Assembly (NCBI GenBank): GCA_965220095.1 | Contig: OZ244805.1 | Coordinates: forward strand, 4,154,001 to 4,218,000 | Source: Bin87 sp965220095 | GTDB taxonomy: Bacteria; Chloroflexota; Dehalococcoidia; Lucifugimonadales; UBA3495 | DNA: 64,000 nt | Reading direction: 5' to 3' | Shown here: piece by piece, positions 46,787 through 57,017 of the stretch | How the letters are laid out: the number at the start of each line of letters is the position of its first letter | Position numbering within the stretch: the first letter of the stretch is position 1 | Notes under the pieces: generated by a model | Told to the model about the DNA's origin: nothing | Seen by the model: the letters and a program-made list of their open reading frames with translations, nothing else | Database searches by the model: none | Program-made: the position numbers and the translations under genes

Positions 46787-46940
46787 CCCTGTTTGCCAAC
46801 GCGCTGACCGACCTCACCCACTACAACATCGATGCGGTCTGGCTCGTGGGCCGGCGCATCTAACCCTGGACCGAACACGTCCGGACCAGCGATGTCCGGC
46901 GAAACAACGGCTACTAATACATCAAACACCGGAGCCAATA
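46787..46940 (+). pseudogene. tail of a second peptide-binding protein, with in-frame stops
   Basis: Reads QSLFANALTDLTHYNIDAVW then LVGRRI-stop-PWTEHVRTSDVRRNNGY-stop-YIKHRSQ. This parallels the end of the complete gene at 48660-48828 (ENALTNIGLYNFDVVWPVG, RIQPWSEGVRYRDLRNINGY). Two TAA codons interrupt it. Only the C-terminus remains, directly upstream of the intact paralogue, as left by deletion in a tandem pair. Confidence 0.75.
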
Positions 46941-46986
46941 GGATTTGGCTTTGAACCCCGGCCGTCGCTCAGAGAAGGAGGTCTTA

Positions 46987-48828
46987 ATGCGTGGAATTAC
47001 ACGAAAATCCATAGTCGTAGGCATGGTGGCGTTGTCGGCGCTGTTGGCCCTGGTCATCGCCTGCAGCGGCGCTTCGCCGGAGGAAGGATCGGGAGGCCAA
47101 CCGGTGGCATCGGATCAGCAGGCGGAGCAACCGACTGCAGCCCACCCTGCTCCACAAGAGCAGGCCGCTACGGCAGTTCCCATCGCCACCCCAGACGCTA
47201 CTCCGGAGGGTTCCGCGGTGGGCTCATCGGAGCAACCGGAGGGAGCTCTCAATGTTGGTCAGAAGGAACTCGGGCCCTTCACGGGCCATCCCGCCCTCAC
47301 GGGTAACCCGCAGATTTTCGTCATGCAAACCGCTCCAATCGGCGAATCGCTCTTGACGGTCAGCAGCGACCTGGAGGCCGTGCCGATGCTGGCCAAAAGT
47401 TGGGAAGTTTCTGATGACGGTTCGACCTGGACTTTCCGATTGAACGAAGGCGTGCAGTTCCACAAGGGTTACGGTGAAATGACCGCCGAGGACGTCATCT
47501 GGGGCATGCGGCAATTCGGAGCCGAGGGTTCCAAGCACGCTCGGGCCTCCAACATGCGCGGGATTTGGGAAAACGAAGACGGGCACGCCAAGGCCATTGA
47601 CGACTACACGGTGGAAGTCAACACCGGCGCACCATGGTCGGAGGTTCCCATCAACGAAATTCTGACCAGCCCGGGCGGCGCCGGAACCTGGATCATCAGC
47701 AAAAAGCAGACCGATGAATTGGGGGCGGAAGAGGCCAACGGGCAGATATCCGCCACTGGTTCCTGGGACTTGGTGGAGTTCGCCACGGGCGAGTTCTGGA
47801 AGATGGAAGCTGTGGCAGACCATTGGCGCAAGACCCCGCATTTCGCCGAAATGTACTTCCGGGAAATTCCTGAAGAATCGTCCCGGGTCGCCGGATTCCA
47901 GACCGGAAACCTGGATACCACCGTAAGCGCATTCGATTCTTTGGATGCGCTGGTCAAGGTGGAAGGCGCGGAATTGATGCGCCTGCCCGGTGGGGGCGAA
48001 TCCGCGCTCAACCTCTACGGTCAATTCCACGTGGGCATTGGCACGGAAGACCAGCTGCCCGGCTACGACCCGGACCTGCCTTGGGTTTCCGCAAACCCGG
48101 ACCTGAACTCCGAGGAATGGGCCAACGCGGCCAAGGTTCGTAACGCACTGTCCATCGCGATCGACCGGCAGGGCATCGTTGACACCTTGTTGCGGGGCTA
48201 TGGCAGCCCGGCGGTGATGTGGGAGTACGGTCAGTACGAAGATACCTGGTTGCCCCCGGAAATGCGCTGGGAATACAACCCCGAGGGCGCCAGGCTGCTG
48301 CTGGCAGAAGCCGGCTACCCCGACGGATTCAGCATAACGCTGACGCCTTCGTTGCGGGGCGCGCCAGTGGAAGTGGAAGCTTGTGAGGCGATCGCTGCCA
48401 TGTGGGCCGACATTGGTGTGGACGTGAATTTCCAGAAGATCCCCTACGGCACGCTTCGACCTACGATAGTGGGACGAACGTACCAGGGTGCCACCTGCCA
48501 CGCCGCTGGTATCCGGCTGGAACCGGGCCAGGGATTTACCGATAAGCTCTCGAAACTGAACCACCAGGCGGTCTGGACCAGTGGTGTAGAGCACCCGTGG
48601 CTGGACGAAAAGATCCCTCAGCACCAGGGCGAGATCGACTCCGCAGCGCGCCGCGAGTTGGCTGTCGAGATCACTACCTTCATGTTCGAAAACGCCCTCA
48701 CGAATATTGGACTGTACAACTTCGACGTGGTTTGGCCCGTTGGTCCCAGGATCCAGCCCTGGTCCGAAGGCGTACGTTACCGCGACCTGCGAAACATCAA
48801 TGGTTACGAGTACATACGGCCGCGATAA
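46987..48828 (+). CDS. ABC transporter peptide-binding lipoprotein (SBP family 5)
   Basis: 613 aa from ATG 46987, with AAGGAGGT 6 bases upstream. Signal and lipobox MVALSALLALVIACSG, then a Pro/Ala/Gln-rich tether. Family-5 features: LAKSWEVSDDGSTWTFRLNEGVQFHKG, MTAEDVIWGMRQF, NALSIAIDRQGIVDTLLRGYG, ARLLLAEAGYPDGFSITL and the terminal GPRIQPWSEGVRYRDLRNINGYEYI. It captures oligopeptides or similar solutes outside the membrane and delivers them to an ABC permease, but no permease or ATPase genes are adjacent here. Confidence 0.92.
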   Translation: MRGITRKSIVVGMVALSALLALVIACSGASPEEGSGGQPVASDQQAEQPTAAHPAPQEQAATAVPIATPDATPEGSAVGSSEQPEGALNVGQKELGPFTGHPALTGNPQIFVMQTAPIGESLLTVSSDLEAVPMLAKSWEVSDDGSTWTFRLNEGVQFHKGYGEMTAEDVIWGMRQFGAEGSKHARASNMRGIWENEDGHAKAIDDYTVEVNTGAPWSEVPINEILTSPGGAGTWIISKKQTDELGAEEANGQISATGSWDLVEFATGEFWKMEAVADHWRKTPHFAEMYFREIPEESSRVAGFQTGNLDTTVSAFDSLDALVKVEGAELMRLPGGGESALNLYGQFHVGIGTEDQLPGYDPDLPWVSANPDLNSEEWANAAKVRNALSIAIDRQGIVDTLLRGYGSPAVMWEYGQYEDTWLPPEMRWEYNPEGARLLLAEAGYPDGFSITLTPSLRGAPVEVEACEAIAAMWADIGVDVNFQKIPYGTLRPTIVGRTYQGATCHAAGIRLEPGQGFTDKLSKLNHQAVWTSGVEHPWLDEKIPQHQGEIDSAARRELAVEITTFMFENALTNIGLYNFDVVWPVGPRIQPWSEGVRYRDLRNINGYEYIRPR

Positions 48829-48849
48829 CGGTACGGGAACATAATATGC

Positions 48850-49052
48850 AGTGGGCCGGCAGCACGGTCATGGAGTAGCGCGAGTCCGCAATATCGGTAG
48901 TCGCAAGATCACTCATTGGGGTTCCCTGGCCGCGGTCCTGAGCGTGATCGGGATGGTCACGGCGTCCGCTATGTCGGTGTTGTCCAGGGTCGCCGGTCTT
49001 CCCACTCTGCTTGCGATGTTGATGATTGGGGCCGGGATCGGCGGGTTCTACC
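48850..49052 (+). pseudogene. membrane-transporter fragment (MFS-like)
   Basis: One frame reads ITHWGSLAAVLSVIGMVTAS then PTLLAMLMIGAGIGGFYPL, two hydrophobic helices with a GxGxGGFYP turn seen in MFS transporters. No start, and the frame runs into the IS256 relic. A remnant only. Confidence 0.35.
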
Positions 49053-49550
49053 CACTCGTCATGCTGCTCGGCCAGCACCGCGCCCACCAGACGCCGGGTC
49101 GCCGCCCGGTTAGGGAAAAAATACCCACCACGTCCCCACAGGGGCAAGCTCTGCGACGACGGATCTGCCGGTTCAGCCTTTCCTTGAGGGTTGTTGGACC
49201 ACAGCTTCTGCCGGTGGTCCACGGGGCAGGCGGTAAAGGCCAGGATGTCCGGCGCGGCGTCGGCCGGCAGCTCAGCCACCTGGGGAAAGGGCTCCCGGAG
49301 TTGTTCCACCACTCGGTCCAGTTGGGCGTGGACCTCTGCGGAAGACAGTTGCTGGTGGATGGTGCGTGCCATCGTGGCCACGCCAGTCCTTCGGCAAGTT
49401 CAGGAGGGACCGTTTGGGAACTCGGGCGAGCAGGTTGGCTATGAAGTGAGTGCGGCAGCGCTGCCAACCGGTCCCAGCAAACACCGCGGCGATGGCGTTC
49501 TTCAGCCCCTGGTGAGCATCGCTGGTGAGCATCGGAGGTAACCAGTTCCA
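49045..49550 (-). pseudogene. IS256-family transposase, C-terminal relic
   Basis: On the minus strand: PPMLTSDAHQGLKNAIAAVF, TGWQRCRTHFIANLLARVPK, then in another frame HAQLDRVVEQLREPFPQVAE, LAFTACPVDHRQKLWSNNPQ, ERLNRQIRRR, DVVGIF, PNRAATRRLVGAVLAEQHDEW. These are the ordered IS256/mutator transposase segments (second Asp in SDAHQGL, Glu in NPQERLN), broken by at least two frameshifts and lacking the N-terminal half. Contains the variant palindromic insertion near 49134. Confidence 0.8.
49134..49151 (-). repeat. variant of the palindromic insertion, copy h
   Basis: CCCCACAGGGG then CAAGCTC on the plus strand. It sits between RRR and DVVGIF of the IS256 transposase, where extra residues RRACPCG or similar appear. 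Shorter stem and one base different in the tail (CAAGCTC against CAGGCTC), so assignment to the family is tentative. Confidence 0.45.
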
Positions 49551-49875
49551 CCCCGCGAGCCCATGGGGGTCAGCGGTGACTTCGTCTATCACGGCGACCA
49601 CCTGATTCGCCCCCAGGGCAAAACACCGCGCCGGGTTGCGTACCACAAAAGGCAACGCGCCTACCACTACGTGGCGCGTCAGAAGGATTGTCGGGCCGGC
49701 CCCACCAAGGACGCCTGCCTCCCGCCAGGGCAAAAGCGGCGGTTCTGCAGCGTCACGATATATCACCCGGTTTATTCCAGGGCCAGGGAGCGGAACCGGA
49801 CTGCAGCGTACCGACGGAGCGTCGTCGTCAGACCATCGTGGAAGGGACCTCCGCTTCCCCAGGACGTCGCTACTA

Positions 49876-50364
49876 CTACTGCACGAACCGGCGGAAAACT
49901 TCCTCTTCGGATATGGCTTCCTGGTGGAACCAGCGGTCGTCGATGACCTGGTGGATGTTGCCAATGCCTTGCAGGAGGTCGGTGGTCAGCATGAGCGCAT
50001 CCTGGGCGGAATTCAGCGGGATGGACCCGTCCTCCAGTTTGACCAGAGTGTCGTGGATGGCGCGAATCAACTCTAGCGTACCCACATGGGTGGCGTTGCT
50101 GCGGGCGGTGGACAGGCTGTGGTAAACGGAGGAAGCGCTGTAGTCTTTGAGCAGCATCGTCAACGCCTGGCCGGTGTCGTCAATCGCAATTCCCCGGATC
50201 GACGCCTCGCTGCCCTGGGCGACGGCCATGCGAACAAAGGTGTTCACCACTCGCACTATGTTGTCCGCACGCTCCAGCCACCGGCCCAGCCAGATCAGGT
50301 TGTACACCCGTGAGTCGGTCAGCCACCGGTCGCTGTTGAACCCCAAAGCCCTTGGTTCTACCAT
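49876..50364 (-). CDS. alpha-E domain protein (DUF403 type)
   Basis: 162 aa. RVYNLIWLGRWLERADNIVRVVNTFVRMA is the alpha-E helical motif (usual form: LYWMxRYxERAENxARLL). Alpha-E proteins form part of conserved operons with a circularly permuted ATP-grasp enzyme and a transglutaminase, thought to make or cut peptide-like products. Most family members are ~300 aa, so this is a short form or truncated. 34 bp downstream of the transglutaminase gene. Confidence 0.7.
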   Translation of the reverse strand: MVEPRALGFNSDRWLTDSRVYNLIWLGRWLERADNIVRVVNTFVRMAVAQGSEASIRGIAIDDTGQALTMLLKDYSASSVYHSLSTARSNATHVGTLELIRAIHDTLVKLEDGSIPLNSAQDALMLTTDLLQGIGNIHQVIDDRWFHQEAISEEEVFRRFVQ

Positions 50365-50398
50365 CTGAGTCCAAACCTCATGCTGCGCGTCGTGCTTG

Positions 50399-51264
50399 TC
50401 ATACCAGGCCGGGTGTCATCAGCGCCAGCGCATCGACCAGGTCGATGCTGTTGCGGTCGAAATACACTTTCGCCGTGGCAAATTCCAGCTGGCCGTCTCC
50501 CCTGGAAACGTGTGAGCCGGAGACCGGGGGCACCTCGGAATAGTCCCGGCCCACGGCAAACTTGAGATAATCGGCGCCGGTGTCGATGACAAGCCCGCGC
50601 GTGGAGTCGGCGGCCAGCCAGCCCACCGTGGGGTGCAGAAACTCCACCCAGGCGTGCGTTTCACCGGGTTGACGCGTCAGCAGGCCGCTGACGTAGCGAG
50701 CTGGGACGCCCAGCGCCCGCAACATACCCAGGGCCAAATGAGTCTTGTCCTGACACACGCCCACCATCGAGTTCAGCACATCGGCCGCCGTGGCGTTCAC
50801 CGAGGTGGATCCCTGCTGGTAACTGACGTGTTCATGCACCCACCGGTTCACGTTGCCCACGGTATCCAGCAGGGTATCGGCGTGGTCGCTGGCCCTTCTG
50901 GCAACGGACATGACACTGCTGGGGTTCGACCAAGGGCGACGACGACAGGCACTCGGCCGCTGCGACGTCGTATTGCACCGACGCCAGTGGAATATCGTAA
51001 ACTTCCGGCGCGGTGGTGAAATGATGCACCTCTCCCACGGCAGTAATGAAGCTGCTCATGCGGGGCGGTGATGCGGACGCGGTTAACCTGATTGCCCAGC
51101 CGGTCGGGATAACCAATCATGCTGCCCATGGGAGACGAGCCGATGTAGCAGGCGCCCGCCGTTTGGTAACGGTCGGAGTAGGCGTAAAGACGCAGGAAAT
51201 TGTCGTTGCGCACCACCACGTCAGAGTATTGATACCTGGCGACGTAAGCGTAGTGGACACGCAC
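50399..51264 (-). pseudogene. bacterial transglutaminase-like cysteine protease, two frameshifts
   Basis: The parts lie in three frames: VRVHYAYVARYQYSDVVV to RITAPHEQL (from 51264), FITAVGEVHHFTTAPEVYDI (to ~50930), and SVARRASDHADTLLDTVGNV to the stop at 50399. The last part carries the triad: Cys in MVGVCQDKTHLALGML, His in GETHAWVEFL and Asp in WLAADSTRG. The N-terminal part is the usual bacterial transglutaminase N-domain. As written the protein cannot be made in one piece; the breaks near 51040 and 50920 may be mutations or sequencing errors. Confidence 0.75.
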
Positions 51265-51275
51265 AGTTCCGCCGT

Positions 51276-52655
51276 TTACCTGACTACCCAGCTCGGCTTG
51301 CATGAACCACCTGATGAGTTGTTGGTGACGCGGCTGGCCGGCTCGGATACTCGCGTCAACCCGCCGGGAAACACGGTTACTTCGCCATTGCCGTTCTGGA
51401 TGGCGAACACCCGCAGGTCAATCTAGCGTTCGCCAAATTCGGCGGTTGAGTCGTCAAACACCAGATGTTGTGAGAAGTCCAGGGTTCCCTGAGCGATAAA
51501 TACCTGGGGTTGTTCAATCAACTGCTGCGCCAGCCGGTTGCGATACATCAGGCCCAGGTCGGGCATGATGAACACACCGAGGCCGCCGTAACCCTGGCGG
51601 GTTTCAAGCACCAGGCGCTCCGGGTTTTGCAGCACGTACTGCCGGTTTTCAGCGGAACGCAGGTCGTAGCTCACTGCCTGCTCCAGGATGGGAGTTTCGC
51701 CGAGGTAATCCCGGATCATGTCCGGCACCCACAGGAAGACCAGCTTGTCATCGCCGGCGCCGGTGCCCAGTGCGTTGACCAGCACCACCTTGTGGTTGAG
51801 ATAGGCTTCGGTCAAGCCGGGCACGAACAGTTCCAGGTCTTCGATGCGACGAAAAATCAGGTCAACTTCAAAGTCGCCGCCCATGGCCCGCGCGAGCACG
51901 CGCCCGTTGGGACCAATGTACAGGTCGGAACCTTCAACCAGCGTTATACCCAGCAGTTCGGAGAGGTAACGATGCTCGAAGAAGGCGGCGCCGTACTTGC
52001 TGTCGGTCAGCAGGACGCAGGTGGGCGCGTCCGTGTCGCACAGGGAGACGAACATCTCCTGGTAGGCAGCTCTGATATCGTAGGGGATGATGTCGTAGCC
52101 CTGCGTCAACTCCGGCATGACGTTCAGGCCGATTTCGGTGGCCTTCATCTGGTAAGAAATTTCCGACGGAATGCGCAGGTTGTCCTCCAGGATTACGTAA
52201 TTTCCGTCGCCCATGTGCACCAGGTCGATGCCATAGATGTGGACGAACACGTCGTTGGGCGGGTGGAAATCCTGCAGGTCTGGGTTGTAGTACTGGCAGG
52301 AGAACATCACGTCCGGCGGAACGATGTTCTGTTGGCCGCAATACAGGTCTTTCAGGGATTGGTTGATCGCCTTCAGACGCTGGGCCACTCCGTTCGCAAT
52401 CGTGTCCCAATCGTTGGTCGGAATCAGTCGCGGAATCCAGTCGGTGGGAACGGTGCGAAACTCCTTAGGATCCAGCAGGAAGGTGAACGCGTCCATGGCA
52501 GCGCGGTCATTGGCGGTCTGCCAACGCTGCCGTAATTCGGGGACACCCAGGGTCTCCAGACTGTCCATCAAACCGCGATAAATCGGCTTCACCGAACCGT
52601 CGGGATTCAGGCATTCGTTGAGGCCGTTTTTCAAAACAACTGAACTGGTCAACAT
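51276..52655 (-). pseudogene. circularly permuted ATP-grasp protein, one in-frame TAG
   Basis: 460 codons in one frame with a single TAG at 51425-51423. Before the stop: YRGLMDSLETLGVPELRQRW, DWIPRLIPTNDWDTIANGVA, FHPPNDVFVHIYGIDLVHMG, YVILEDNLRIPSEISYQ (ATP-grasp metal-binding E-D-N), and KSTAE-like regions to TAEFGER. After it: IDLRVFAIQNGNGEVTVFPG, GLTRVSEPASRVTNNSSGGS and CKPSWVVR, the normal end of the family. Restoring one codon gives a 459-aa protein of usual length. Enzymes of this type ligate amino acids using ATP. First gene of the ATP-grasp/transglutaminase/alpha-E operon. Confidence 0.85.
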
Positions 52656-52959
52656 AGCGATTCAACTACCCCAGTAGCCGTATCCGGGCAGCCACTCTCC
52701 GGATTGAAACGCGACGCGCATCGTACCTTCCCTTTTTTGTGTTGCCGCCGGATTAATAATTTTGTAACGGTTTGATCACGGGTTGAGCCGATTACTCAGA
52801 TTTCGTCGAAACGGTTGGAGCAGGCGCCTGTTGCCCAACCGGAGCAACGGCGTTTCCGCAGCGCCAGTGGCCGTTGCGTTGTTGTTGACACCAAAAACCG
52901 TCGCCAATACACTGCCGCTGGTTCCCCGTCCATTCCAACCCGATGCGGTGTGTAGCGAT
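52656..52959. other. divergent intergenic region
   Basis: Separates the minus-strand ATP-grasp operon from the plus-strand DUF917 operon. The AT-rich stretch around 52750-52770 (GGATTAATAATTTTG) is a candidate for promoters but no confident boxes were assigned. Confidence 0.35.
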
Positions 52960-54030
52960 ATGTGGCTAGCCACGGAAAACGTTCTGGACTCCATAGCCAT
53001 CGGCGCCGGGATTCTGGGCACCGGCGGCGGCGGGAACCCACACATTGGCCAGCTGCGGGCCCGGCAGGCGATCCGGCAATGGGGCCCGGTGACCGTCCTC
53101 TCCCCCGATGAACTGCCCGACGACGCCCGGGTGGTGTGTGTCGGCGGCATCGGCGCGCCCACGGTGGGTATCGAGAAGGTGCGCGATCTCCAGTCCTACC
53201 ACGCGTTGCGTGCGATTGAGGAGTACACGGGCACGAAAGCCACGGCCCTGATCTCCAACGAGATTGGCGGCAGCAACTCGGTGGAGCCTCTGATCCCGGC
53301 GGCAATGGCCAGTTTGCCGGTAGTTGACGCCGACGGCATGGGTCGGGCGTTCCCGGAGTTCCAGATGAAAACCTTTTTCGTCTACGGAGTGCCCTGTTGC
53401 CCCATGGCGCTGGCCGACGAGAAAGGCAATACGGTGGTAATTCGGGAAACCATCAGCCCCGCCTGGGCCGAACGGCTGGCGCGTGCCATCACCGTTCAAA
53501 TGGGTTGCGTGGCCTGCTATGCCGTCGCGCCGATGAGCGCTGATCAGGTACGCCGTACCGCAGTTCCGTTGACACTGTCCCTGGCGCGGGACCTGGGTGA
53601 TGCGGTGCAGAGCGCGCGGGCCCGGGGCGACGACCCTCTGACCGCGATCCTGGAAACCTGTCCGGGCCGGATATTATTCAGCGGCAAGGTCGTCGATGTG
53701 GATCGGCGCACCACCGCCGGTTTTGCGCGCGGCACGCTGTCCATCGATGGGCTGAATTCTTACGCCGGCGAGCGAATGGTCATCGAGTTCCAAAATGAAA
53801 ACCTGATCGCACGACGGGACGGGGAGACTGTCTGCACCGTACCGGATCTGATCTGCGCCGTGGCCACCGACTGGGGCGAGCCGGTTACCACCGAGCTGAT
53901 GCGCTACGGGCTGCGCGTAACCATTCTGGGGTTCCCGGCCCCAGCTCTCTGGACAACTCCCGAAGGTCTGGCCGTGGCCGGGCCCCGGGTTTTTGGATAC
54001 GAGACCGATTATGCCCCGCTCACGGTGTAG
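52960..54030 (+). CDS. DUF917 protein
   Basis: 356 aa from ATG 52960 (MWLATENVLDSIAIGAGILG); the frame is open upstream but the family begins just before the conserved glycine-rich GILGTGGGGNPHIGQ. Also VGGIGAPTVGIEKVRDL, LISNEIGGSNSVEPLIPAAM, VVDADGMGRAFPEFQM and LLTYGLRV-like end. DUF917 proteins are paired with hydantoinase/oxoprolinase subunits, as here (next gene starts 14 bp later), and probably share their role in acting on cyclic amides; biochemical function is not established. Confidence 0.88.
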   Translation: MWLATENVLDSIAIGAGILGTGGGGNPHIGQLRARQAIRQWGPVTVLSPDELPDDARVVCVGGIGAPTVGIEKVRDLQSYHALRAIEEYTGTKATALISNEIGGSNSVEPLIPAAMASLPVVDADGMGRAFPEFQMKTFFVYGVPCCPMALADEKGNTVVIRETISPAWAERLARAITVQMGCVACYAVAPMSADQVRRTAVPLTLSLARDLGDAVQSARARGDDPLTAILETCPGRILFSGKVVDVDRRTTAGFARGTLSIDGLNSYAGERMVIEFQNENLIARRDGETVCTVPDLICAVATDWGEPVTTELMRYGLRVTILGFPAPALWTTPEGLAVAGPRVFGYETDYAPLTV

Positions 54031-54044
54031 CGCCGGGGTTTCGC

Positions 54045-55631
54045 TTGTTCATCGGCGTTGACGTAGGAGGCACCAACACCGACGCCGTACTGATGGACGG
54101 CGCCGACCTGGTGGGCGCCGTCAAGCTGCCCACCACTGCCGACGTAACCGCCGGCATCGTCGACGCTCTGGCCGCACTGCTGGCGTATCTTCCGCCCGCC
54201 CGATCCGTCGACGCCGTAATGGTGGGAACCACCCACTTCACCAACGCCCTGCTCGAGCGCCGGCGTTTGTCTCTCACCGCGGTAATCCGGTTGGCGCTGC
54301 CCGCCACCAAATTACTCCCTCCGCTGGTTGATTGGCCAACACCGTTGCGCGATGCCATTGGAGGTTTCACCTACATGGTCCACGGCGGGCATGAGTTTGA
54401 CGGGCGCGAAATTTCGCCGCTGGCGGTCGGAAAAATCAGGACTGCGGTGCAGGATATGCGGCGCCGCGAAGTGCGGGCCGTGGCTGTTTCCGGCGTGTTC
54501 TCTCCGGTCAATCCCGCCCACGAAATTCAGGCGGCGGCGGTGATTCGGGAGGAGGCGCCGGAACTCCGCATTTCCCTTTCCCACGAAAACGGCCGCATGG
54601 GTCTGCTGGAGCGGGAAAATGCCGCGACGCTCAACGCCTGCCTCGGAGAGATGGCCGAGCTGACCATCGCCGGCATCCAGCAGGCCCTGCGATCATTGGG
54701 ACTGTCCGCGCCGCTGTACATCAGCCAGAACGACGGCACGCTCATGGACACCCAGTTTGCCGCGCGGTTCCCGGCGATGACCATATCCTCGGGGTCAACC
54801 AACAGTATGCGCGGCGCCGCTTTCCTGTCGGGCGTCAGCGACGGCATCGTGGTAGACATCGGCGGCACTTCCACCGACGTCGGCGCGCTGGTCAACGGTT
54901 TCCCCAGAGAAGCGGCTGTGGCGGTGCAAATCGCGGGCGTTCGCACCAATTTCCGTATGCCGGATATGCTGTCCATCCCGTTGGGCGGGGGCAGCTTGGT
55001 GGAATGGAACCCGCTAAGAATCGGCCCCGAAAGCGTCGGCTACCGGCTGACGGAAGAGGCGCTGGTTTTCGGCGGCAATTCCACCACCGCCACCGACTTG
55101 GCGGTGGCGCAAGGGCGGGCCACGGTGGGCGATCCCCGCCGAGTAGAGCACCTGGGCCGCGTAGGGCGCCTGGCGCCATCTTCGGCGAGCAGCGGGCCGG
55201 TACATCCCGCACCGGTAGATCAGGCGATGGCGGCCATTCAGCATCTGGTGGAGACGGCCATCGACCGGGTGAAGCTGAGCCACGATGATGTCCCGATCAT
55301 TTTGGCCGGCGGCGGCAGCATTTTGCTCGGAGATTCCATTGCCGGCGCCTCCCGGGTGTTGCGGCCGGCCCACGCCGACGTGGCCAACGCCATCGGCGCG
55401 GCCATCGCGCAAGTGGGCGGCCAGGTGGAGCGGGTCTACGCGTTGGAGCAGACCGGCCGCGAGCAGGCCATCGCAGACTGTTCCGCCGCCGCCGTCGCCC
55501 GGGCCGTTGCCGCCGGCGCCGACCCCTCGTCGGTAGAAGTGGTGGAGATTGACGAGGTGCCGCTGACCTACGTGCCCAGTAACGCCACCTTGGTGCGCGT
55601 CAAAGCCATTGGCAATCTGGCGACCGGTTAG
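54045..55631 (+). CDS. hydantoinase/oxoprolinase family protein
   Basis: 528 aa. Starts FIGVDVGGTNTDAVLMDG, the phosphate-1 loop of the ASKHA fold, followed by VGTTHFTNALLERRRLSL, SLSHENGRMGLLERENAATLN, YISQNDGTLM, ISSGSTNSMRGAAFLSG, VVDIGGTSTDVG (phosphate-2), LSIPLGGGSLV and ILAGGGSILL. Such proteins hydrolyse hydantoins or 5-oxoproline with ATP. TTG/GTG start. Shorter (A-subunit form) and coupled to DUF917 rather than to a HyuB-type partner. Confidence 0.9.
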   Translation: MFIGVDVGGTNTDAVLMDGADLVGAVKLPTTADVTAGIVDALAALLAYLPPARSVDAVMVGTTHFTNALLERRRLSLTAVIRLALPATKLLPPLVDWPTPLRDAIGGFTYMVHGGHEFDGREISPLAVGKIRTAVQDMRRREVRAVAVSGVFSPVNPAHEIQAAAVIREEAPELRISLSHENGRMGLLERENAATLNACLGEMAELTIAGIQQALRSLGLSAPLYISQNDGTLMDTQFAARFPAMTISSGSTNSMRGAAFLSGVSDGIVVDIGGTSTDVGALVNGFPREAAVAVQIAGVRTNFRMPDMLSIPLGGGSLVEWNPLRIGPESVGYRLTEEALVFGGNSTTATDLAVAQGRATVGDPRRVEHLGRVGRLAPSSASSGPVHPAPVDQAMAAIQHLVETAIDRVKLSHDDVPIILAGGGSILLGDSIAGASRVLRPAHADVANAIGAAIAQVGGQVERVYALEQTGREQAIADCSAAAVARAVAAGADPSSVEVVEIDEVPLTYVPSNATLVRVKAIGNLATG

Positions 55632-56726
55632 GCAACGGCCCGCAGGATTGACCGGGTGGTGGGCGTATCGCGGTGGGCGTATCAATGTGGCGGGCGGTAA
55701 CAGTTCAGACTTGGTGAGGTGAATTGGCCGAAGGCGGGTTGCCGAAGGCTGGCACGGGTGGCGGTGGTTACGTCATATACAGGGCATGGATACTGAAGTG
55801 GACCTGACCACAGTTGACCTGACCACAGTTGACCTGACCACAGTGGACCGCGATGTGCTGATTGCCGGCATCGCCGAGTTACAGTCGGTGATCGAGCGGT
55901 TGCAGCGTCGGATTGCCGAACTGGAAGGCCGGGCGAAACCGGGCGGCCCGCTCCGAATGCCCGGCCTCAAGGCGAAATCGGGCCGGAAGCCCCCAGCGCA
56001 GCCGGGGCCCCGCAAGCAGCGACGCCACGGCTTCGCCCGCCCGCGCCTGACACCCACCCACCGGGTGGAGCAGGTGATGGAGAACTGTCCCGATTGCGGC
56101 GCCCACCGGTCCGGCGGCTGGACCCAGCGCACTCGGGAAGTCTCGAACTCTTGACCAATCACCTGCCGGTGGTTCCGGTGCAAGTCACCGAGCACGTCTA
56201 CATTGCTCGGACTTGCCCGGCGTGCCGGCGCCGCTGCACACCTCCGGCGGAACTGGACGGCGTGGTCCTGGGCCAGCAGCGCCTCGGCGTCAACCTGCTC
56301 AGCCTGATCGCCACGCTGCGGGAAGAGGGGCGGCTGCCCATCCGCAGCGTCCAGTGGTATCTGGACACCGTGCATCAGTTGCGCCTCAGCGTGGGGGCCA
56401 TCGTGAGCGCCATCCATCGCACGGCGCAGCGGGCCCAACCGGCAGTGGCCGCGATCCTGGACCGCATCCGCGCCAGCCCGGTGGTCCACGCCGACGAAAC
56501 CGGGCCGACGAAACCGGCTGGCGTCAGAGCGGGGCCAACGGATACGTGTGGACTTTCAGCACCCCCACCGAACGCTACTTCCTGCGGAGGCTACTTCCTG
56601 CGGCGGGGTCGGGGCAAAACAGTCGTGGACGAGGCGCTGAGCGATGCTTTCTCCGGAGTATTGGTCAGCGATTGCTACGCTGCCTACCACCATTATGATG
56701 GCCCCAAACAACGCTGCTGGGCCCAC

Positions 56727-56750
56727 CCCTGTTCAAGCCAGGGGCAGGCT
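56727..56750 (+). repeat. 24-bp palindromic insertion, copy e
   Basis: CCCTGTTCAAGCCAGGGG then CAGGCT. Arms CCCCTG/CAGGGG, loop TTCAAGC. Relative to IS66-like element 1 (GCCCACCTGCTGCGG) exactly 24 bp are inserted. The stem differs from the other copies while the CAGGCT tail is kept, so stem and partner arm have changed together. Confidence 0.8.
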
Positions 56751-56993
56751 CTGCTGCGGGACATCCATGACCAGCGCACCCTCTACCCCGATGCTGCGCC
56801 ACGGGCCAGGTGGGTCGACGCCGTCCACGGGATTTACGACCGGGCCAAAGCCTTCACTCATCCCCGGGCCAAGCGGCGGCGCACCGCCCAACTGGCCTGG
56901 GAGCGGAAGCTGCTGGCCCTCGGCCAACCCTTCCGGCACGACCCGTCGGCAACCCAGGCCAAGCTGTGCCGACGCATCGAGCGCCACATCAAG

Positions 56994-57017
56994 AGCCTGC
57001 CCCGTACTGGATACGGG
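56994..57017 (-). repeat. 24-bp palindromic insertion, copy f
   Basis: AGCCTGCCCCGTACTGG then ATACGGG. Inserted in frame between ATCAAG and GAATTC of the IS66-family transposase (residues SLPRTGYG). Confidence 0.85.

Noticed and set aside
47224..48624. 466-codon minus-strand frame opposite the peptide-binding protein
   Set aside because: Shadow frame; the plus strand has lipobox, ribosome site and family motifs.
48851..49444. 197-codon plus-strand frame as a membrane protein gene
   Set aside because: Only the first ~60 codons are hydrophobic; the rest is antisense to the IS256 transposase relic.
54045..54110. GVDVGGTNTD as the missing RuvC-I of Cas9
   Set aside because: It is the phosphate loop of the hydantoinase-family protein, in a complete 528-aa gene of that family.
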